In this document: positions 46,025 to 60,243 of the stretch, in pieces
Layout: every line of letters begins with the position of its first letter
How positions within the stretch are numbered: position 1 is the stretch's first letter
From: Olsenella sp. Marseille-P4559
GTDB taxonomy: Bacteria; Actinomycetota; Coriobacteriia; Coriobacteriales; Atopobiaceae
Direction: 5' to 3'
Assembly: GCF_900605015.1 (NCBI RefSeq)
Contig: NZ_LR027573.1
Location: forward strand, 80,375 to 144,374
DNA: 64,000 bases
Notes under the pieces: model-generated
The model's database searches: none
The model's input: the letters and a program-made list of their open reading frames with translations, nothing else
Told to the model about the DNA's origin: nothing
Translations under genes and position numbers: made by a program

Positions 46025-48823
46025 CTACCTATTCCTGCCGTGGCAGTTCTTGAACTTCTTACCGCTCCCGCAGGGGCAGGGGTCGTTCCTTCCCACGCCA
46101 ACGTAAGGGTCTGGGTCCTCATCCTTGCGATAGGTGCGGGGCTTGCCGACGCCGGCGTTGGCATTGTTGTTGCCGCCCTGCTGCCGCGTGGCCTGAGCTG
46201 CGGGACGACGCGCAGGGGAGCCGTGGTCGCCGTCAACCTCGGCCGGACCAGAGTACTGGGCACCACGCAGCTCGTCCGAAAGGGCTTCCTCGTCACCCTG
46301 GGACTTCGCGGGAGCCGGAGGGCGCACGGCAACCTCGATACGGAGGATTGTGCGGAGAAAGTCCTCGTACATCGTATTGACGAGCTCGGTAAACGCAGCA
46401 TATGCCTCGCTTTTGTACTCGACGAGAGGATCGCGCTGGCCGTAGCCGCGAAGGCCAATGCCGGTCTTGAGGTAGTCCATCTCCTGCAGGTAGGTCATCC
46501 AGCGGGTATCTATGACACGAAGCATGACCTGCGCGGAAAGGTCGCTCATGATCTGGTCGCCCAGGCGCTGCTCCTTATCCTTGTAGCAGGTGCCAACAAA
46601 GGTATCGATTCCGTCGATGATGTCTCCCTGGTCGGAGTCGACGGTGAAGGCAGGCGCATCCGTACGACCCGTAAGGTCACAGACCCACTTGCCGAGACCA
46701 GCAAGGTCCCACTCCTCCGGGTCAATCGCCTCGGAGCAGTACTCATTCACCTTGCGCTGGACGGTATCGTAGGTGACCTCCTCCACGTGGCTCATGAGGT
46801 CCTTGCCATCCAGAATCTTGTTGCGCTCTTCGTAGATGACCTGGCGCTGCTTGTTCATCACGTCATCGTAGTCGAGGACGTTCTTGCGCATGGCAAAGTT
46901 AACCTCCTCGACCTTGCGCTGGGCGCTCTCGACGGCGCGCGTCACAATCTTCGCCTTGATGGGCATGTCGTCAGGCATGTTGTACCTGGTCATCATCGCA
47001 GCGATGCGATCCATGCGATCACCGCCAAAGAGGCGCATGAGGTCATCCTCGAGCGAGAGGTAGAACTGGGTCTCACCGGGGTCACCCTGACGGCCGGAGC
47101 GGCCACGCAGCTGGTTGTCGATACGACGGCTCTCGTGGCGCTCGGTGCCGATGACAGCGAGGCCGCCGGCAGCCACCACGGCCTCGCGCTCCTTGTCGCA
47201 GATAGCCTTGGCCTTCTCCAGTGTGGCAGCGCGCTGTTCCTCGGTTGGCAGAAGGGGCTCCTCGCCCTCCTTGGTCGGCACATAGAAGCCCTGCTCACGA
47301 AGCATGTCCTCCGCCATGGCCTTGGGGTTGCCACCCAGAAGAATATCCGTACCGCGGCCGGCCATGTTGGTCGCGATGGTCACGGCTCCCTCGCGACCTG
47401 CCTGCGCCACAATCTGAGCCTCGCGCTCGTGGTACTTTGCGTTGAGCACGCTGTGCTTGATCCCGCGCTTGTCCAAGATGCGAGAGAGGCGCTCAGAGTT
47501 CTCGATCGAGACCGTGCCAACAAGGCATGGCTGGCCGTTGGCGTGGCGCTCGGCAACGTCATCAGCAACCGCATCGAACTTGGCGGTGACGGTCTTGTAG
47601 ACAAGGTCCTCGTGGTCAACGCGGATAACTGGCTTGTTGGGCGGAATCACCTGCACAGGGACGTGATAGACCTCGCGGAACTCGGCATCCTCGGTCATGG
47701 CAGTGCCCGTCATGCCGGAGAGCTTGTCATACATGAGGAAGTAGTTCTGGAGGGTGATTGTGGCGAGCGTCTGGTTCTCCTCGCGCACGAGCACGCCTTC
47801 CTTGGCCTCGATTGCCTGGTGCAGGCCCTCGGAGTAGCGCCTGCCCTCCATGATGCGGCCCGTGAACTCGTCGACAATCTTGACCTCGCCGTCGACCACG
47901 ACGTACTGCTGATCACGATGGAACATATACTGCGCCTTGAGCGCCTGCTGAAGGTGGTTCACCAGCTGGCCCGAGGGATCGGCGTAGATGTCATCAATAC
48001 CCAGGCTGCGCTCGATCTTCTTGAGACCCCCATCGGTCGCAGCAATGGTGTGCTTGGCCTCATCCATCACAAAGTCGACGTCCGACGTAAGGCCACGAAC
48101 AGCTCGGGCAAAGTCCTTGTAGGTACCCGCCGACTTCGTCCCCGCGCCAGAGATGATGAGCGGCGTGCGCGCCTCGTCGATGAGGATGGAGTCAACCTCG
48201 TCAACGATGGCGTAGCGGTGGCCGCGCTGGACGCGCAAGCTTGGTCGCGTGACCATGTTGTCGCGCAGGTAGTCAAAGCCAAACTCAGAGTTCGTACCGT
48301 AGGTGACGTCGGACTGGTAGGCGGGCTTCTTGAGGTTGAGCCTCATGCCATTTTGGAGAAGCCCGACCTTCATGCCCATGAAGCGATAGATCTGGCCCAT
48401 CCACTCGCTGTCTCGCTTGGCCAGGTAGTCGTTCACGGTCACGATATGCACGCCCTTGCCATCGAGGGCATTGAGATAGCCGGCGAGGGTCGAGACGAGG
48501 GTCTTGCCCTCACCGGTCTTCATCTCGGCAATCGTGCCCCTGTGCAGGGCAATGCCGCCGATGATCTGCACGTCAAAGTGACGCATGCCCGTCGTACGAC
48601 AAGAGGCCTCCCTCACAGCGGCAAAGGCCTCGGGGAGAAGGTCGTCGAGCGTCTCACCATTCTCAACGCGCTCGCGGAACAGCTTTGTTTGGCCGCTCAG
48701 CTCCTCGTCGTCCATTGCAGCGAAGCGCGGTTCAAGGTCGTTGATGTGCGCAGTGATGCGCTGGTATTCCTTGAGGTCCTTGTCGGCTCCGGCTGACAGC
48801 AATTTGGAGAGAAAGTTTGGCAT
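46025..48823 (-). CDS. secA: Preprotein translocase ATPase SecA
   Basis: A 932-residue SecA from the ATG at 48823 (MPNFLSKLLSAGADK, behind GAAGGA); the open frame extends 23 codons further. Motifs: Walker A MKTGEGKTLVSTL, DEVDSILIDEARTPL, and NMAGRGTDILLG of the second nucleotide-binding domain. The extreme C-terminus is the zinc SEC-C motif PCPCGSGKKFKNCHG. It drives post-translational export through SecYEG. Confidence 0.97.
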   Translation of the reverse strand: MPNFLSKLLSAGADKDLKEYQRITAHINDLEPRFAAMDDEELSGQTKLFRERVENGETLDDLLPEAFAAVREASCRTTGMRHFDVQIIGGIALHRGTIAEMKTGEGKTLVSTLAGYLNALDGKGVHIVTVNDYLAKRDSEWMGQIYRFMGMKVGLLQNGMRLNLKKPAYQSDVTYGTNSEFGFDYLRDNMVTRPSLRVQRGHRYAIVDEVDSILIDEARTPLIISGAGTKSAGTYKDFARAVRGLTSDVDFVMDEAKHTIAATDGGLKKIERSLGIDDIYADPSGQLVNHLQQALKAQYMFHRDQQYVVVDGEVKIVDEFTGRIMEGRRYSEGLHQAIEAKEGVLVREENQTLATITLQNYFLMYDKLSGMTGTAMTEDAEFREVYHVPVQVIPPNKPVIRVDHEDLVYKTVTAKFDAVADDVAERHANGQPCLVGTVSIENSERLSRILDKRGIKHSVLNAKYHEREAQIVAQAGREGAVTIATNMAGRGTDILLGGNPKAMAEDMLREQGFYVPTKEGEEPLLPTEEQRAATLEKAKAICDKEREAVVAAGGLAVIGTERHESRRIDNQLRGRSGRQGDPGETQFYLSLEDDLMRLFGGDRMDRIAAMMTRYNMPDDMPIKAKIVTRAVESAQRKVEEVNFAMRKNVLDYDDVMNKQRQVIYEERNKILDGKDLMSHVEEVTYDTVQRKVNEYCSEAIDPEEWDLAGLGKWVCDLTGRTDAPAFTVDSDQGDIIDGIDTFVGTCYKDKEQRLGDQIMSDLSAQVMLRVIDTRWMTYLQEMDYLKTGIGLRGYGQRDPLVEYKSEAYAAFTELVNTMYEDFLRTILRIEVAVRPPAPAKSQGDEEALSDELRGAQYSGPAEVDGDHGSPARRPAAQATRQQGGNNNANAGVGKPRTYRKDEDPDPYVGVGRNDPCPCGSGKKFKNCHGRNR

Positions 48824-49017
48824 GGGCAATCCTTCACACTCTTGATGGGCGGTGACCATCCACCGACGCATGCGCTTTTTCACTTTACCCATAGCAAACT
48901 CACCATGGCAGCAAGGTGCGTGGTCTCACCAAAAGCGCACTGTATTCCCGGTGTCTATACGCGTTTACCGGGCCTGTGGCCAACAGGCGGCAACCGAGGC
49001 GCGCAAGGCTCAACTTG

Positions 49018-52002
49018 CTAGGGGCTGTTTCCGATGCGTCGAGCAGATCCACCGTCTTCCCCATGCCCTCCTTCGTCCACCGCCTTCCTCAGGCGCTTTG
49101 GGGGAGGCATGTGAGTGCGGTCGACGAAGCGCACCGCGTATCTCCTGTAGCGCTGCTCCGCCTCAAACACCCGTCCGCTTGCACGGAGGGCCCGTATGAG
49201 AACCTCTGCCGCATCCTCGCGAAGGTCATCCGCCATTGTCGCAGCGTCCGCGAGTCGAGCAGAGATCCTAAATCGGCCAAGCCTCAACGCCGCCTCAGCC
49301 CCTGCGACCATAGCGTCAGCGTACAGCTCCCGCAACTCCAGGCGTCGCGCCACGACATAGCCCGAGACGTCCCTGGTAGGTACGAAGAGGTCTCCTGCAT
49401 AGATCTTCTCGGCCCTCAAGACTGCCTCTAGAGCACGTTCATCATCTCCCTCCGAGGCCAAGACCTCCCTCGCAGCTTTCGCGAACTCCATAAAGTCGCA
49501 TTCGAGAAGTGAGGAATCGAGCGATACAGACTTATCGCCTCTGCCCCCGAGGAAGAGGTCCAGATCCGGTGCGACAGCACCCACTTCTCGCCGCAGCGTG
49601 CTGGTGGCCTGATAGATCTTGTCCAGTCCGGCTTTGTAGTCACAGTCTGGCCAGAGCTGCTCGATAATCTCGTATCTCTTTGCTGTCAGCTTTGGGTGGA
49701 GTGCGACAAACACCAGCATCGCCTTTGCAGAGCGCCTCTCGATGCGCCACTCGGGAACCGGCTCGCCATCGGCATAGAGAGAGAATCCCCCAAGCAGGCA
49801 GAGTCTCATGCGCGCACCCGCAGCCACCTCATGAACCACGCTGCTGTCACGAGGGACGGGGTCTCTCCGGCTTAGCCTCTGAACACTCCGGGAACGCGGC
49901 GACTCGGCTAGAGCTGGCTCAAGCACAGCTATCCAGGCATGCGGAATGAGCTCCCTTATTCGCCGTGGGATATCCCCGCTTCCAGAAATCAAAACCCTGA
50001 GAAGCCACATCTCATCGCTGGGAAAAATCAGGCTCTCCCGAATGCGAAGGACATCAGCAGAAAACTCCTCCTCTAAGGAGGCACGAACCAGCGCGGCGAC
50101 GGTGGAGAGCTCCTTGGTATCGCAGGCGCCCTCCCAGTCTGGGGGAGCCTCATCGCTGCAATCGGAACCCATAGCTGCCCTGCACAGGATAGACACCTCA
50201 GCCTCGAGATGGGTGAATCCCGCCCTTCCCGCAGTGGCAGCAGCAACCGAACTCCTGAGGCGAGCGCCGCGATAATCACCTAACACATACTCGGCAGCCG
50301 CGCCCATCACGAGAGCGGCCACGCGGACAAGCTCGTTTCCCGCGCGTTCCGCAGCACTTGCCAACGCGTCTATCGATGGGAGGTCACAAGAGCCCCGCAT
50401 GAGCGCATCCAAGACAAGCAGGAAGGAGTCTTCGTCGCGCAATGCCAAAAAGCCGTTGCGAGCAAGGAAGTCCCTAGCCTCGGTACACGGTTCATCATCC
50501 GACTGGATGTCACCTAGAAGCGTTCGGGCAATGCATGCATCTAGACGCAGCAGTGCACCGGCAAGCGTACCCTCCAGGCTGGAAAAGGCGTAGGGACCCA
50601 CTATGCGCTGAACGGCACTAGGGCGTCCATCCCGCAAAAGCTGGATGGCTTGGAGATGCACGGCAAGGCCCTCAAGCTGCCCCTCACCACCAGAGGGCAC
50701 GGAGATGTTATCGCCCGCAAGTGCTGCACGGCAGGCGGTCAGGAGGATGTCTGCGGCGCGCGCTTCGGCCTTGAGGGGCATACCTCCACCACGCTGCAGG
50801 CCCCAGTCCTCCGGAAGCCTGGCAGCCTTGTCTCCGAGCGCAGAGAGGGTGCACGCAACGCACGCAGCCCTTTCGGGAGAGACGAGCATCTGGGCTTGGG
50901 CTGGCCCCACCACGCTTCGTACGAGGCCAAGCTCTCCGGCGCATACAAAGTCCTCAGCGTGGTCTATGACGGTAGCGATTGCCTCGGTCGAGGAAGTCAT
51001 TCGAGCAATGATCGCAGCACGCCCATACTCGCCCCTCTCAATCAGTACGTTAAGGGCAGAATCAAATATGGGCTGCCAGGCCATGACCTTTGTCGCGAGG
51101 ACAGGAGCACATGCACCAAGGCCGTCGAGCGTATCGATGCCGTAGCAGCGGAAAATGGATTCGTGACAAGAAACGCCGAAGAGCGGGGCATACTTTTCAA
51201 GGCTGAGTGCCAGCTCTGCTGGGTTGGCACACGTCAAGCTGGCAACATCATCGAAAGTCCCCTGTCCAAGAAGCAGCATTGCCAAGCGGAGCGATATTTC
51301 TTCATCGAGAAGACCGGCCCTTAGCGTAGACCCAATAAGATGCCCTAATGCATCGTAATATGTGCTGCTGACAACAAGTCTGCTTCCCTGCAGGGCCCCG
51401 TTGTCTCTCAGCAATGCGCTTACAAGAGAAGGAATGCCACCGGTAAGCGAGAGCACCTCATAAAGAGGGTCACTCGGACCAAGGTCAAGGACCTCCGAAA
51501 CGAGAAGCTCTCTTGATGAGAGGCGTATACCACCAGAAAGCCGCTCAGCCAGCAGCTCGTCCTCAGGAAGCATGGAGACCGCAACTGTTGCTCCAGCAGC
51601 GACCATCCTCGAGATGGAAAAGACCTCTCGGTCAACAGTCGCATCATCCCCAGCGGGTATATCATCGAGAGCAACAACGACCCCCCTGTCCGAAAGGGCC
51701 TCTCGTTCAACTTGGCGAGCAAAGCGCGCGAGCTTCTTTGCGGCAGCAATGGGTTCTATCCCATGTAAGCGTAGGAAATGCGTCGTGGACGATCGTCTGC
51801 CAATAGTGATAAGGGACCGAAGGGCCGTGGTCTTTCCCATGCCTGGCTCTGAGCACATCACGAAAAAACTGGATGGGCAAGAACCAGACAGGAAAGAAGA
51901 AATGATGCGCGGGGTGAGGGGCCACGAGGACATTCTCCTTGCGGGTGACTCCAGATCTTCAGGAGGCGATACTTGAGAACAGCGATGGACCTTGACGGGC
52001 AT
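49018..52002 (-). CDS. Large STAND-type ATPase with C-terminal BTAD (AfsR/SARP-like) activator domain
   Basis: About 994 residues from the ATG at 52002 (MPVKVHRCSQV), eight bases after GAGGTG. An N-terminal P-loop (CSEPGMGKTTALRSL) with Walker B-like VVVALDDIPAG makes an NB-ARC/AAA ATPase module. A long helical, TPR-like middle follows (about 300-730). Near residue 745 a winged-helix starts (LRLCLLGGFSLYADGEPV), then the bacterial transcriptional activator domain (CDYKAGLDKIYQATSTLRRE). This is the AfsR/SARP arrangement in reverse order, with the DNA-binding and BTAD part at the C-terminus. The target genes are unknown; its neighbours give no hint. Confidence 0.75.
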   Translation of the reverse strand: MPVKVHRCSQVSPPEDLESPARRMSSWPLTPRIISSFLSGSCPSSFFVMCSEPGMGKTTALRSLITIGRRSSTTHFLRLHGIEPIAAAKKLARFARQVEREALSDRGVVVALDDIPAGDDATVDREVFSISRMVAAGATVAVSMLPEDELLAERLSGGIRLSSRELLVSEVLDLGPSDPLYEVLSLTGGIPSLVSALLRDNGALQGSRLVVSSTYYDALGHLIGSTLRAGLLDEEISLRLAMLLLGQGTFDDVASLTCANPAELALSLEKYAPLFGVSCHESIFRCYGIDTLDGLGACAPVLATKVMAWQPIFDSALNVLIERGEYGRAAIIARMTSSTEAIATVIDHAEDFVCAGELGLVRSVVGPAQAQMLVSPERAACVACTLSALGDKAARLPEDWGLQRGGGMPLKAEARAADILLTACRAALAGDNISVPSGGEGQLEGLAVHLQAIQLLRDGRPSAVQRIVGPYAFSSLEGTLAGALLRLDACIARTLLGDIQSDDEPCTEARDFLARNGFLALRDEDSFLLVLDALMRGSCDLPSIDALASAAERAGNELVRVAALVMGAAAEYVLGDYRGARLRSSVAAATAGRAGFTHLEAEVSILCRAAMGSDCSDEAPPDWEGACDTKELSTVAALVRASLEEEFSADVLRIRESLIFPSDEMWLLRVLISGSGDIPRRIRELIPHAWIAVLEPALAESPRSRSVQRLSRRDPVPRDSSVVHEVAAGARMRLCLLGGFSLYADGEPVPEWRIERRSAKAMLVFVALHPKLTAKRYEIIEQLWPDCDYKAGLDKIYQATSTLRREVGAVAPDLDLFLGGRGDKSVSLDSSLLECDFMEFAKAAREVLASEGDDERALEAVLRAEKIYAGDLFVPTRDVSGYVVARRLELRELYADAMVAGAEAALRLGRFRISARLADAATMADDLREDAAEVLIRALRASGRVFEAEQRYRRYAVRFVDRTHMPPPKRLRKAVDEGGHGEDGGSARRIGNSP

Positions 52003-52243
52003 GGCGCAACACCTCACTTAGACAAATAAGCTTTAGTGGGGCGATGAGTCTGGTTGGGTCACCGCCCAAAATCCTGGTGACCGAAACCTATCATTGATAT
52101 GTCTTCAAAAAATGAGAAACCGGGTGAACGGCAAACGAATTGTGTCAGATAGCTGCAAGAAACATGACAGAGGATGCGAATTAAGTCATTCACAGCGCAG
52201 GCAAGGTGAACCCCACTCCCGGCAGCATCTGCGAGACACGAAG

Positions 52244-52270
52244 AGGGCCCCGCGCGTCGCGCGGGGCCCT
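52244..52270 (-). terminator. rRNA operon terminator
   Basis: Twelve-base arms AGGGCCCCGCGC and GCGCGGGGCCCT with a three-base loop, just beyond the 5S gene. The rest of 52018-52243 holds no gene. Confidence 0.8.
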
Positions 52271-52293
52271 CCCCTGGCGGAAACGCCCCCTGC

Positions 52294-52412
52294 CGGCCGG
52301 CGGCGACCTGGTCTCCCACGGGCTTACCCCGCAGTACGCTCGGCGCTCGGGGGCTTAACTTCCGGGTTCGGGATGGGACCGGGTGCGCCCCCCCTGCCAT
52401 GGCCGCCGGCCG
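52294..52412 (-). rRNA. 5S ribosomal RNA
   Basis: About 119 bases; the minus strand shows the 5S hallmarks GCCGGCGGC (5' stem) pairing with GCCGCCGGC (3' end), CCCATCCCGAACCCGGAAGT and GGGAGACCAGGTC. Ends are accurate to a few bases. Confidence 0.92.
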
Positions 52413-52514
52413 GCACGGGGCGTTTCGCCTCCGGGGGGAGCCCGTGCCGGGCCCTGGGGGCCGCACAGCGCGCGCAGGCGTGCTCTCCGGCGGACCGCCC
52501 TGCGAGGGGCAATG

Positions 52515-55448
<2,934 letters not shown>

Positions 55449-55675
55449 GCCGGCACTCGGCCGGCGCCCCTCTTTCACGTATCCAATCGTGCATGATGCG
55501 ATCCACTAATGGAGAATCTTCTTGCTTGCGTCACGCTATGCGGCTCTCAGGGTGCGGCGGGGGCTGGCCCCGGGGACCGGACGCCGTGCGCCTCGCGGCG
55601 CGGCGAAGGTGGCAGGCCGGCGGGCGTGGTCGGCGGGACCCGTCCGTCTCTGTCTTTCTCTCTGGGGTGTCTCCC

Positions 55676-57192
<1,517 letters not shown>

Positions 57193-57577
57193 AGCGCCGC
57201 CCGGGGGCGGCGTCTGTCTCCTTCGCGACGGATGTCCGGGTCCCGCTCCAAGACCACGCCGGTCTCGGACTTCACTGGAATCGACTCGGCGCCGGGGTCG
57301 CCCCCGGCATTCGAGCATCGCTAGTCTGTCCTTCGTCGTCCGATCTCTCGGACACGGTATCCGGTTCTCAGGGTGCCCCGCGGCGCCTCCCGCTTGGGGC
57401 GCGCCGCGCGAGGAAGTAATATACGCCCCCCGCGGGGCGGGGGGAAGGGGGAGGGGGGGACATCCATGGTTTGCACACAAACGCGGATTGCAGGGGCGGA
57501 CAAGGGCACGTGTGGCTTCTCGGCGAGTTGGACCTCCTGCTGGCCCTTCCCTACGGTGCATGGACGCTTACCCATCG
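57193..57577 (-). promoter_or_regulatory. rRNA operon leader and promoter region
   Basis: About 385 bases without a gene. A TATATT on the minus strand (57417-57422) next to very C-rich sequence is a possible -10 box; no clear -35 was fixed. Nearer the 16S, the leader repeats rRNA-like stems expected for processing. Confidence 0.4.
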
Positions 57578-57582
57578 AAAAA

Positions 57583-57610
57583 GGGGCAACGGGATTGCCC
57601 CCGTTGCCCC
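57583..57610 (-). terminator. Terminator of the RGG-tail gene
   Basis: Stem GGGGCAACGGG/CCCGTTGCCCC with a short loop, followed on the minus strand by TTTTTCG. Confidence 0.88.
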
Positions 57611-57652
57611 CATAGACGTCTCCTTGCCTAGACGATTACACGCGGCGCGAGC

Positions 57653-58429
57653 TTAGTCGTTCGAGCGGTAGTTGCGGTTGTAGCCGCCACGATCGTTGCC
57701 GCCGCGATAGCCACCGCGGTCGCCACGGTAGCCGCCGCGATCGTTACCGCGATACCCACCACGGTCGCCACGGTAGCTGCCGCCACGGTAGCCGCCGCGG
57801 TCGTTGCCGCCGCGATAGCCACCGCGGTCGCCACGGTAGCCGCCGCGGTCGGAGCTGCCGCGATACCCGCCCCGGTCATTGTTGCCGCGGTAGCCGCCGC
57901 GGTCGTTGCCACCACGGTCGCCGCGGTCGCCCCCACGATCAAACGGCTTGCGGTCGCCGCGATCGTCGCGCTTCCTGGAAAGGCGCTCCTGCTCGCGCTC
58001 CTTCCAGTCCCCACCAATCTCGGTTGCAACGCCAGCCTCAATGCGGTCAAGGAGTGAGGCGAGCTCGTCCACCTCGTCATCCGTGAACCCATCAAGCGCG
58101 ACGTTCTGGAGGTCGCGCAGCTTGGGCTGCTCCTCCTGGCCCTTCTCGCCCAGGGCAACGGACCCAGCGTTGCCATCCTCGTCCTTAGTTACCACGACGA
58201 GGTCATCGCTTGCCATGTTACCAAGCGTAGTTCCGAGGGACTCGGTGCCAATGCCGAGGACGGTCGACATCTCCTCGACGGAAATCTCGCTCTTGAGACG
58301 CAGAAGCGCGAGCACGCGCGCAACGTTGGCGTCGGTGGCCTCTTCCTGCTCCTTGCGGTTGTGACGGGCAATGTTCAGCATATGCTGGACCTCGCCGAGC
58401 TTCTCCATAATCTCTGCTCTTGTGGCCAT
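57653..58429 (-). CDS. Winged-helix-like protein with an RGG/RGGY repeat tail
   Basis: A 258-residue protein from the ATG at 58429 ([13 protein letters not shown]). The N-terminal 110 residues look like a MarR-type or similar winged helix ([36 protein letters not shown]). Residues about 113-150 are acidic. From about 155 the tail is almost pure RGG-type repeat: nine RGGY blocks of the form DRGGYRGxN, plus DRGDRGG and DRGGD. RGG tails bind RNA or G-rich nucleic acid and favour phase separation in eukaryotes. The gene is on the same strand as, and just upstream of, the rRNA operon, with its own terminator. Confidence 0.8.
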   Translation of the reverse strand: MATRAEIMEKLGEVQHMLNIARHNRKEQEEATDANVARVLALLRLKSEISVEEMSTVLGIGTESLGTTLGNMASDDLVVVTKDEDGNAGSVALGEKGQEEQPKLRDLQNVALDGFTDDEVDELASLLDRIEAGVATEIGGDWKEREQERLSRKRDDRGDRKPFDRGGDRGDRGGNDRGGYRGNNDRGGYRGSSDRGGYRGDRGGYRGGNDRGGYRGGSYRGDRGGYRGNDRGGYRGDRGGYRGGNDRGGYNRNYRSND

Positions 58430-58672
58430 GTACGATTTTCTCCTGTCTTGCGTGATGTGAGGGCCGTAGCCCATAAGTCCGTGCCCGTAGGCTGGGAATT
58501 GCCACACCTTTTCCTTTAGAAGCAAATTATTATTGCGGCAAAGCTGACCGCCTTTCCTCGGAATTGCTCGCCTACGCAAATTGACCACCTAGTTGGGAAT
58601 CGCAGTGGAAGGGGTGCTTCTTGGAGTGCGTTGACGCCAGAGGGGCGATAGCCACAGACGCGTGCAAAGAGA

Positions 58673-58699
58673 CCTCCGGCACCAAGCCGGTGCCGGAGG
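58673..58699 (-). terminator. Terminator of the oxidoreductase gene
   Basis: Arms CCTCCGGCACC and GGTGCCGGAGG with a five-base loop, about 30 bases after the stop, followed by TCTCTTTG on the minus strand. The rest of 58430-58731 has no gene. Confidence 0.75.
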
Positions 58700-58731
58700 G
58701 GCATTTCGTGCGAGCAACGTGCTGTATATGC

Positions 58732-59772
58732 CTAGAAGTCGAACTCGTCCAAGCGCATGGGCTCGGTCTGGAAGCGCAGCGGCTCGAGCTCGTCGACGGT
58801 ATGGTAGCCAGGGGCTGCGGCAAGCACCGTAGGGATGCGGTTCACGATGGTTGCGCAAGTGTGCTCGACCGTGGCGGGCTTCTCAACGTGGAAGGCGGTA
58901 TCAGGCTCGCCGGAGATCTTCCAGTCGCACAGGTCACCATCATCCGGACCATAGACCTTGCCAATCTGCGAGGTCACGATATCGATGCCCTGGTAGGTCC
59001 TCGTAGTGACGCGCGTGTTCATGCCAAGGACCTTGCCTGCGGGGATGGTCGCGCCCATGGTCTCGGAGTAGGTGTCCCTCTCCGCGATGTAGGGGACGTT
59101 CTCCTGGATGACCTCGCTCACCGTGAGGCCCAGCTCCTGGGCCAGGCACTCGTTGGAGTTCCACACATAGGAGGGGACGATTTCCTCGGGGTGGGCTAGG
59201 GTCTTCTCGAACTCGTCGGCAGTGAGGCCAACGCCGTGCGCCTCAGCGAGGGCAAGACCGTATTCCTCAACGTTATACGAGACAGAGCCCTCAATCTTGG
59301 TGATGCTGTTGCAGGCGCCTGCAAGCAAGCCGACGATGCGAATCCAGAACACGTCCTCCATGCCGGCACCCACGATGGTCGCCCCGGTCTCCTTGGCAAT
59401 GGCGTCCAGGCGGTTGGTGGTCGCAGCCGACGTAGTCCACGGGAACGTGGCCTCCTCGCAGGTGGTCACGACGGAGATGCCGCGACCCACGCACTTCTCG
59501 ACCATGGGCGCAATGTCGTCTACCAGCGAGAAGAGCGTGACGATTGCGATGTCGGGCGCACACTCGTCAAGGACCTCGTCCGCATTGTCCGAGATCTTGA
59601 CGCCGAGCTTCACCGGCAGACCGGCATAGTCTCCGGCGTCCATGCCCACGCGATCTGGGTTGGTATCGATGGCACCAACCAGCTGACCTCCGTGTTCGTG
59701 TAGGTAGCGAATGATGTACTTGGCCATCTTGCCGCATCCGTATTGGACAACCCTAACTGGTCTCTGACTCAT
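58732..59772 (-). CDS. NAD(P)-binding oxidoreductase, 2,4-diaminopentanoate dehydrogenase-like
   Basis: A 346-residue protein from the ATG at 59772 ([16 protein letters not shown]). The N-terminal Rossmann domain has [17 protein letters not shown] and [17 protein letters not shown], resembling the dihydrodipicolinate-reductase-type domain of 2,4-diaminopentanoate dehydrogenase (ornithine fermentation). None of the other ornithine-degradation genes are adjacent, so the true substrate is uncertain. A long upstream open frame is not used. Confidence 0.7.
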   Translation of the reverse strand: MSQRPVRVVQYGCGKMAKYIIRYLHEHGGQLVGAIDTNPDRVGMDAGDYAGLPVKLGVKISDNADEVLDECAPDIAIVTLFSLVDDIAPMVEKCVGRGISVVTTCEEATFPWTTSAATTNRLDAIAKETGATIVGAGMEDVFWIRIVGLLAGACNSITKIEGSVSYNVEEYGLALAEAHGVGLTADEFEKTLAHPEEIVPSYVWNSNECLAQELGLTVSEVIQENVPYIAERDTYSETMGATIPAGKVLGMNTRVTTRTYQGIDIVTSQIGKVYGPDDGDLCDWKISGEPDTAFHVEKPATVEHTCATIVNRIPTVLAAAPGYHTVDELEPLRFQTEPMRLDEFDF

Positions 59773-60008
59773 AGGAACCCCTTCCCCACAGCCTGCTCTA
59801 GCCCCGCGGACTCGGAGCTTATTCTTTTGGTTCCCGAGAATCCGCGCACCGCCAGTCCTCATACGCCAAGCGGGCGGGTATACGCGGGCAACGGCAAGGC
59901 CGACAAGGGCATGCGCCCGAAGCACTCAATGCGTTGGCTGGGGCAGACGGTGCGTCCTGTCTCGGGCCCAGAATCACGCCAGGGGTATCTGCATGCCAGG
60001 GCATTGCC

Positions 60009-60104
60009 ATGGTGGTGCTCTTTCTGCTCTGCGCGCTGGCTCACGTGTGGATTAATCGCGAGCGCCTTGAGAAGCTGCTGCACTCCGCGAACGAGAAGGA
60101 CTAG
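60009..60104 (+). CDS. Small hydrophobic protein (31 residues)
   Basis: ATG at 60009, AGGG about eight bases before it, TAG at 60102. The peptide MVVLFLLCALAHVWINRERL has one hydrophobic helix followed by a charged tail (EKLLHSANEKD). It would be a single-span membrane protein just upstream of the BASS transporter. With no homologue known to me it is a candidate only. The rest of 59773-60243 shows no other gene. Confidence 0.4.
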   Translation: MVVLFLLCALAHVWINRERLEKLLHSANEKD

Positions 60105-60243
60105 CATCGGCGTGACCGCCCAGCCCCACTCCCGGCGTGGTGTTCTTGCGCATGTTGCAGTTCGCAACGGCTCTGACGCAACGGAGAAACACGTGGCGCC
60201 TAGGCTGTCTTTCGTCCTTGCAGGGAGAGGGGAGCCGCGTCGC

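Noticed and set aside
55449-55675. tRNA-Ile or tRNA-Ala in the 16S-23S spacer
   Set aside because: The 230-base spacer shows no cloverleaf or CCA end.
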